A stretch of 64,000 nt of DNA from contig CM049306.1 in the NCBI GenBank assembly GCA_026874595.1, positions 102,439,142-102,503,141 of the forward strand, given 5' to 3'. The notes beneath the pieces were generated by a model that made no database searches, was not told the DNA's origin, and saw nothing but the letters and a program-made list of their open reading frames with translations. Below are positions 49,101 to 58,100 of this stretch, piece after piece (position 1 is the stretch's first letter; each line of letters opens with the position of its first letter). Origin of the DNA: Sipunculus nudus (lineage: Eukaryota > Annelida > Sipuncula > Golfingiida > Sipunculidae). The translations under genes and the position numbers were made by a program.

Positions 49101-52100
49101 ACAGTGAAGGTGGTGCCAGCCAAATAGAAACACTTAGTGTAAGAACATGTTTAGAACAAGGGAGTTGTTTGCTTGTCAATCTGCTTGGCTAATAATTTAC
49201 ACTTGATCCCCCATATACTAACAATATGTACAACTTATTGAGACTACCAGTCTATTAACATTTATACTATAATTAAGATGAGCACCAGTCTACTATTAAT
49301 TACTTATAAAAAACTTAAAAAAAGCACCTGAATAATCACTATTTATTTTCTTCAAGAATGAAGAAATTCAGTATTTTTTGTAAAATTATGTTTTATTAAA
49401 TGTTATGCTGGGATTTTAACAAATATCAATTACATTGAATTAAAATATCATTCACTCAGAAGATAAAGAAACATCTGGTTTTAATTTTGTGGATATATAA
49501 TGTTTTGATTATGTTTTGCTCTGGACATTTGTTAATTTAAAAAAGCTTCAGTGACTCTGGTATATCTGATTAAAGTCTTAGTTTGGTTTAAATGAGCAGA
49601 TTGACCTTTGTCAATGTTGTTCAGTGTTGCTATGCAAGCTGCAGTGCAGCATGCATACTTATTGTGCTGAGTGGCTACTCAAGAGGTGATTTCTGTGACT
49701 AGTGACCTCTGTTGGGAAAAGATGGTACCATAAGAAAAACTTCCCTCAACTGATGTGACACAACACGTCTTGATGAAACCCAGATGGTTAATGTTGAGTC
49801 AGTGTCAGACACATTGGTCATCTTTCTTCAAGTCTCCCTCTTCTGCATTGTGTTGTCACGGTTACCTCTGACATCTCCCTTCACTGTCCATTCTGTCTGT
49901 TTTATCTGATTATTCCTGGACTCTGTCATCTCCAGTATTGCTGGATTTTAGTTTTATCAGAGATGTACTACTATAATTGGTATGTATAGCATCTGTGGTG
50001 TTATTAAGCTTCAACTGACTGTCTTCCATTGAAGACAGTCTTTTAATGACCAGAATGACAATAACAATTCGTCAGCATAATTAAGAGTTTTAGTATGGTT
50101 CTGTTATTGCTTGTGCACACGTTTAATATACTGTGGTTGCTTTTTTGTTTGCGAGGGTTTTAATTTCGCGATATTCGCGAACGGGAAATAATCGCAAAAA
50201 TGAAACCCTCGGGAATAATTGGTCAATTGCGTATGTCGATCTTATTGAGTGAAACCAATACTTGTATGTGAATAGGTTAGCACAGTGAAACAATTTTATA
50301 ATTAATTACATCCATGCAGTTATAGGGAAAACATTACCTTAAATTTGACCTAAACTTCCTGTGCTGTGTGTACGGGACCATCGTTATATGAGTAGAATAT
50401 CACAAACTCATGACTTATTCTTAATTTATTATACACACAGGTATGGTTTTACCAAAGATTTGATATAGGTTCTGGTAAAATCGCGAAAATGAAACCCTTG
50501 CGAAACATTAAAAATTGAGAAATCACGAAATTACAGCCTCGCGAATATAAAGCCAACCACAGTATATTATTGCATGAAAGGGAGTAAAAGTATTTATATT
50601 TTTTTTATATATTGTGTTCTCTGATTGTCAGCATTATCTGTCATATATATTCTTACATTGTGTAAAAAATTACAGTTAAAAATGTATACATGTAGTACTC
50701 TTAAACATAACAATGGAATGTATATGTTTCATAAACCAGAACCAAGGCACATTGTTAGCTCAGGCACTGCAGAAATAGTAAACACAATACTTGTGTATGC
50801 TGACCCTAAGTCAGCGAGGTTTGACTGGAAAGCAAGTCTTGTTTAAAACTATTTCACAATTTTTAAGCTTTACATGAAGTTTGATTTCCAAATAAGCTTA
50901 GTCAGAGATGCCTATCACCACATTAAAGTAAATTATAATTATACAAATACCTAAGAGCCTGTTTTTTAATACCTTGACATAAATATTTCATTTTTCTATA
51001 GATTCTCCCCCAGAGTCACTTCTACTCTAACAAATTCTGGTATGAATAATTACTCCAACCTTATACTGCACAATTAAAATAGTTTTCAGGCCAATAACAT
51101 TGCAGGTACATTTGGTAACATAATGTCATATGATTGTTAAAGATCTGCATGGAGTGTCCCAGACTTTGACACATTCTTTGGTATGTATCAATCATATTAT
51201 GTTGAGAGATTGGTGAATTAAACTGATTCTGCCTTCAAAATCAGGATCCAATGTCCCACCGGATCATAGAAAAACGTAGAAGAGATCGCATGAACAACTG
51301 CCTCGCAGATTTGAGCCATTTGATTCCAGCCAGCTACCTGAAACAGGTAGGGTTAATATCTATTAACTAGATACGGTGTTGTTTGATCAGGCATTTGACA
51401 TCGAGATCAGCTTAATTCTTACATGATTAAGTTACCTTTATGACGACATTTTTTGTCATAGTGATTGGACAAGCATTTGAAAAGTTTTCAGTTACTCTGA
51501 TTTTAATTATAAAAACTGCATGAACCTTCTGTAAACAGAAAATTTCTGTAAGTCAGAGTGTGGACCATGAGATGATATGATTTCATCATATTGGCAACTA
51601 ATTGAATGAAATCATTAAACACAATGTTTTCTGTAAACATGTTCAGGTATTGAGTATGGAAATTGTAATTTAGTCAAGTAAAAATATTTGTTTAAATTTC
51701 AGTTTGCTTTCAGTTAATATTTTGTTGCATTGCCGAACAGCATATCATCCTGGCTCTGTTAGTATTTTTATGTGAAAATTGGAAAATAATCATCCAGGTT
51801 AATTCATTATGGTGAATATGTATATGTTGAGGGAAGAATGAAAATCTTGGAAGATCCAGAAATTTCCAGAGAAGCATAAGAATTCTTCCCAGGAAAAATG
51901 AGAATTCCAATCTCTCCTGGGAAGATTGAGAATTCTCATTTTTCAAACCTTGGAAAAATGATAATTGTCATTTATCCCGATAAGAACAGGAATCATTTAG
52001 GGCAACATTTAACTCTTTTTAATTTTTTTTTTCATTTTTTTATGTGTATCGATCTCTTATTCAGAAAGAAACTTTGATAATCTTTTGTTCACAGTAATTC

Positions 52101-55100
52101 TGAAATGTTCAAGTAGTTAAAAAAATAAATAAACCCTCACATAATATAGAATTATGTTAATTAGATATGAAACTTTCAATTACAAATTGAGATCATTAAT
52201 AACATAAAAATTTGGTTATAATTGTAAATTATGCAAAATAAACCTGATTAACCTATAAAAAGGATATCAATTAACCAATAAGAGCTGGGAAAAATCAGAA
52301 AGCCCATTCTTCTATTGGAAATTGGAATTCTCAATTGTCTCGGGGGGAAAATAAGAATCAAGTGGTAGTATGTAATTGTGATTCCCATCCTTCCAGGGAA
52401 AAATGAGAATTCCCATTCTTCCTGGGAAGATTCTTGACTCCCCAGATTCTCATTCTTCACTTGACATATACATCAGATGCAGGGACATTATGAGGAGATT
52501 GTAATTATGATGATTTCAGGCTGTGAACATTATTTTGTGATGATTATAGGCTGTGAACATAATTATGTGATGATATCAGGCTGTGAACATGATTATGTGA
52601 TAATTTCAGGCTGTGAACATGATTATGTGATGATTTCAGGCTGTGAACATAATTATGTGATGATTTCAGGCTGTGAACATGATTATACGATGATTTCAGG
52701 CTGTGAACATGATAATGTGATGATATCAGGCTGTGAACATGATTATGTGATGATATCAGGCTGTGAACATGATTATGTGATGATATCAGGCTGTGAACAT
52801 GATTATGTGATGATATCAGGCTGTGAACATGATTATGTGATGATTTCAGGCTGTGAACATGATTATGTGATGATTTCAGGCTGTGAACATGATTATGTGA
52901 TGATTTCAGGCTGTGAACATGATTATGTGATGATTTCAGGGCCAAGGAAGAATAGAGAAGACAGAGATCATTGAGATGGCTATAAAACACATAAAACACC
53001 TGCAAGCACTTCATGTTGACAGAACTTCTGGTAAGTCATTGAGCCTGTCACAACGAAAAATAACAACACTAAGTCTGGTTTTATTGATAAATACTGAGCA
53101 GTCTTTAAAAATAAATGCAACAGGTTTACATAAGAAACAGGTGGATAATCGATTGTGATTTCTGCAGGCATTTCCTGTTTCATATTGAATGCTTCTGCAT
53201 AAATACAGTGTATCATATAAGCCATTACCCATAGCTGTAGCAACAGAATAACAGTTCACAAATGCTCATATGAATTTCATGCATTTTTGAGCTTGTGCAT
53301 TTTTGTCAAGAATTGAATGTCGTATGCAGGATTGCCTATTGACTTGCCATGGTCTTTTACTGAAAGAATCAAGTAAAGAATAAATGTTTCCAAGCAAAAA
53401 TTATCAATTATCTGCCTACTTGATTATCAGATGCCTGATATATCCCCAGTTTTAAGTTTTATATACCATATTATAGAATTAAGTTTTAAGTTTTCAGTAC
53501 CATATTGTAGAATGCTTAAATTATAATGTAAAACCAATATCATGAACCCATCATGACTATTGCTCTTTCAATGAAGCATTATCAATGAATAAGAGCAGAA
53601 AAACATTTTATGATTCAGGAAAAAAAATGGATACTGTTATACGAATAGTTGCGCAATCCAGCCTTATGACATTAAAAACATTTAGAAATACAAAATCAAC
53701 CCAAAATTTATCACAACATCTTTGATTGGATTATTTAATTCATTCATGTTTATTACACTTTCAATTAATTTTAATATGTTTGAGCTGTTGTTATTTAAGT
53801 CCCATCAGCCACAAGAATATTTTAGACTCTATTAACCACTTAGCTAATATTAAATGTGATTGTTTTGCATGTGACCAATTTACTTGATTGTCTGCAGTCA
53901 TGACTGAAATCTTGTGAAGAATTTTTAGAATGTTTCTTAGATATTGAAAGAACTCCATTTCTGAAGTTTACCAGGTATGTGTATAGTCAATAAGGCCTGG
54001 ATATTATTTTTAGCTCAGCTGACTATAAGTCATCTGAGCTATAGTCGTGGTCCATTGTCCGTCCGTCTGTCCATCTGTAGATGTGGCAAGTTTTGAAGCC
54101 GTAAGACCTAGGAATCCAAAATTTGGCATAATATTAAATGGCCCCCAAGACCTCCTACCAAGCCGAAAACTGGGTCTTAGCGATTTCATTCTTTTGAGAA
54201 ATAAAGGAAAAACCTCAATTTTTTATTAAAAACCTTTTTTCACACTTCAGGACTGCCTAATATCAAAACCACTTATCTGTTTTTCCTCATATTTACCATA
54301 AATATTCCTTTAAATAGTTTCTATGTACATGCCAGAAATTAGGTGTGTATTTTATAATTTAAAAAAGTTATGGGCCCAAACATATTGCATTTTGTAAAAA
54401 GTCAGGAAAATATTTGGTCACTTAACACAAAAAAATGTTAAAGCTAGGGACTTTTTTCAGTAATATAACTTTAATTAATCAAAATTTAATTGTATACCCA
54501 GAATTAGATCAAAATCTTTTGAATTTTTTGAAAATATTAGCATAAATATAAAATTGGTACCTTAAATTTGCCCTAATTGTATCCGCAAAAACGAAGTTTT
54601 GCGGATTCTATGTTTTTGACTTGGTTCCGCCGCGGCCCCGGCGTTCGTTTCCAGAGAACTCCTCTGAGACTACTGGACAGATTTTTCCGAAACTTACACC
54701 AATTATCGAGTCACGTGTGAACTAGTGCCTAACCAATTGGCCTTGACCTCTTACCTTTCCTCTCTGCCCAGCGTCCATTTGTGCGTCTGTTTCCACACAT
54801 AAACCCACATATCTTGGGAACCGTTTGACCGATCAGGAAAAAAAAATTGTATAAATGTAGCCCTTGGATAGCTCTTTAACATACACAAAAAATGGTGGCA
54901 CCACCTGCAGCCATTTTTGCAGAGTGTCCATCTGTTCATCTGCCTTGGGTTAAAATCACTCGTATCTCTGCAGTGGTTTGACTAATTCACCTGAAATTCG
55001 GCATGCATATACATCCTAGATAGCTTTCTTGATTTTATGACAGGTGGCGCCACCTACATTCACGTTCATGCTGTAGACATCCATGCTTATATCTCTGGCC

Positions 55101-58100
55101 TCGTTCGACCAATCAGGAAAAAAAATATTTCACAAATGTAGCCCTTGATAGCTTTATAACATACACAAAAATGGTGGCACCACCTGCAGCCATTTTTGCA
55201 CAACGTCCATCTGTTTGACTGCCTTGGGTTAAAATCACTCATATCTCTGCAGTGGTTTGACCAAATTACCTGAAATACGGCATGCATATACATCCTGGAT
55301 AGCTTTCTAGATTTTTAATGAAAGGTGGCGCCAGCTTCATTCAAGTTCACGCTGCAGACACTAATGCTTATATCTCCAGACTAGTTTGACCAATCAGGAA
55401 AAAAATTTTACACAAATGTAGCCCTTGGATAGCACTATAACATACACAAAAACAGTGGCGCCACCTGCAGCCATTTTTGCACAGCATCCATCTGTTTGTC
55501 TGCTGTGGGATAAAATCACTCATATCTCTGCAGTGGTTTGACTTTTCAACCTGAAATTTTGCATGTATATGTCAGAGACGAGATTGAAATCCAGGCGGAT
55601 TTTAAATTTGCCTAGACGAGATTGCGAGTGTGATCTCGCCTAGGCGAGATTGCAATTGTGATCTCGGCTAGACGGATTTTAAACTAGCCTAGACGAGATC
55701 ACAATCGCAATCTCACCTAGGCGAGATTAAAATCCATCATGGAGCAGGCCATGATTTTAATCTCGCCTAGACGAGTTTAAAATCTGTCTGGTGTCATCCA
55801 GGCGAGTTTAAAATCTGCCTGATATCACTCGCAATCTCGTCTAGGCGAATTTAAAATCCGCCTGGATTTCAATCTCGTCTCTGACATATATACATCTTGG
55901 ATAGTTTCTCATTCAAAAACAGGTGGCACCACCTACAGTCATGTTTACGTGGCAGACATCCATTCTAATATGTTAAACATGTAACTCTATTTCCCCTTGC
56001 TACTCAATCATTGCCTCACTTAACCCGTCCTGCTCTGATTTTGGCGGATACACGTAGTCCCTTGTCGACTACCCGTATTCTAATTTGACCATGGCACGTT
56101 TTATCTTGTAAGTTTATTATTTATTTTTCACAGCCGGGATACATGTGGATTTAATCTGTTGGATTCTGAAATTTGAAAGTGAAAGCATAAAAATTATTCT
56201 AATTATTGAAGTTTTTCAGATGCTCTAATGTATTTGCATTTTGTACATCCAATACCCCACTCTTGCACACTACAGCCTTGCCTAGGTAACCTTATTAGTG
56301 ATGCAGCACTGGCAGAACACCCCTGCTGTAATAAACATACACTTATTCTCATTGGCCCTACCCTAACACCCCCACCCCACGTTTCCCCCCCCCCCCCCCC
56401 CCCACAGTTCCCCCCCCCCCTATTTCTTTAAATGTAAAGCTGTTTTTGATCCAATGTGCACAACTTTTCGTGAAATATTACGTGATGCAAGAAGTAATCC
56501 AAGAGATGCCACATTGTTCTGATGTAGCATCTTTAAGAAATTATTTCCTTTTAAATTATTAAACAAAATATAATTTAACCCATCAGTAGGCATAATTTGT
56601 TAATATATGAAACAAATCATGGATAAATAAAGGTGCAATTTAAAATTGTGAATTCTGGAGTGTTATTTTCATTTATTTATTGCTTTTCAAATTTAAAAAT
56701 TATATTTTATTAAAAAAAAAAAAGAAATATATCTGTGTGCATGATGTTGCCTGACTAAATTAAGTATAAATGTTGATGCAATTTAGATTGTGAATCAATT
56801 CAAATATTCAGATATATATGATATACTGTAAATATATAGTAAAATTTATAAACTTAAAAAAAAGACTTAACAAAAGAAAAAATAGGATCTAATGCAAATA
56901 TTTTTTTCATTATTTTCCTGTCTCAGTAGAATGGAAATTAAAATTATTTGCTTTGTTTTCCATCTCTCTGCCTGTTTTTAAATATTTAAAAATAATTTCA
57001 TTGTACTATGTTTTTGACTGGGTTCCGCCGCTGCCCCGGCGTTTGTTTCCAGAGAACTCCTATGAGACTACTGGACGGATTTATCCGAAACTTACACCAA
57101 TTATCTGGTCACATGTGAACTGGTGCCTAACCAATTTATGTTGACCTCTGACTTTTCCTTTCTGCCCAGCGTCCATTTGTGGGTCTGTTTCCATACATAA
57201 ACCCACATATCTCGGGAACTGTTGACCGATCAGGAAAAAAATTTTGTACAAATGTAGCCCTTGGATAGCTTTATAACATACATAAAAAATGGTGGCGCCA
57301 CCTGCAACCATGTTTGCACAGTGTCCATCTGTTCATCTCCCTTGGGTTAAAATCACTCATATCTCTGCAGTGGTTTGACTAATTCACCTGAAATTCGGCA
57401 TGTGTATACATCCTGGATAGCTTTCTTGATTTTATGACAGGTGGCGCCACCTACATTCACGTTTTCGCTGCAGACATCCAAGCTTATTTCTTGGGAACCA
57501 TTTGACCGATTGTGCCACAATTTTGCATGTGTATAGATCTCACATAGCTCTTTATCATACACAAAACTGGTGGCACCAACTGCAACCATTTTTGCACAGC
57601 GTCCGTCAATTTGTCTGCCATGGGATAATATCACTCATATCTCGGCAGTGGTTTGACAAAACTTCCTAAAATTTTGCAGTTTTATACATCCTGGACAGCT
57701 TTCTTGATTTTATGACAGGTGGCGCCACCTACATTCTAGTTTATGCTGCAGACATCCAAGCTCATATCTCGGGAACCGTTTGACCGATTGGGCCAAAATT
57801 TTGCATGTGTATAGATGTCACATAACTCTTTATCAATTATAAAACTGGGGGGGGGGGCACCTGCAACCATTTTTGCACAGCGTCCATCTGTGTGTCTGCC
57901 GAGGGCTAAAATCACTCAGATCTTGGCAGTGGTTTGACATAACTGCCTAAAATTTTGCAGGTTTATACATCTTGGACAGCTTTCTTGATTTTATGACAGG
58001 TGGCGCCACCTACATTCTAGTTTACGCTGCAGACATCCAAGCCCATATCTTGGGAACTGTTTGTCCGATTGGGCCAAAATTTTGCATGTGTATAGATCTC

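Larger units (their letters stand above)
45379..51244 (+). other. cwo intron 2
   Basis: 5.9 kb, AT-rich, from GTAGGT to CAAAATCAG. It contains a short ~25-bp degenerate repeat at 48400-48570 and a MITE-like element at 50124-50569. No other exon was found. Confidence 0.75.

Noticed and set aside
52501-52939. CRISPR-like array
   Set aside because: Units are contiguous with no unique spacers, in a eukaryotic intron; it is a minisatellite.
52477-52974. 165-codon plus-strand and 156-codon minus-strand open frames through the 30-bp array
   Set aside because: They exist only because a 30-bp unit without stops in those frames is repeated. They are out of phase with cwo exon 4, and the encoded repeats carry no domain.
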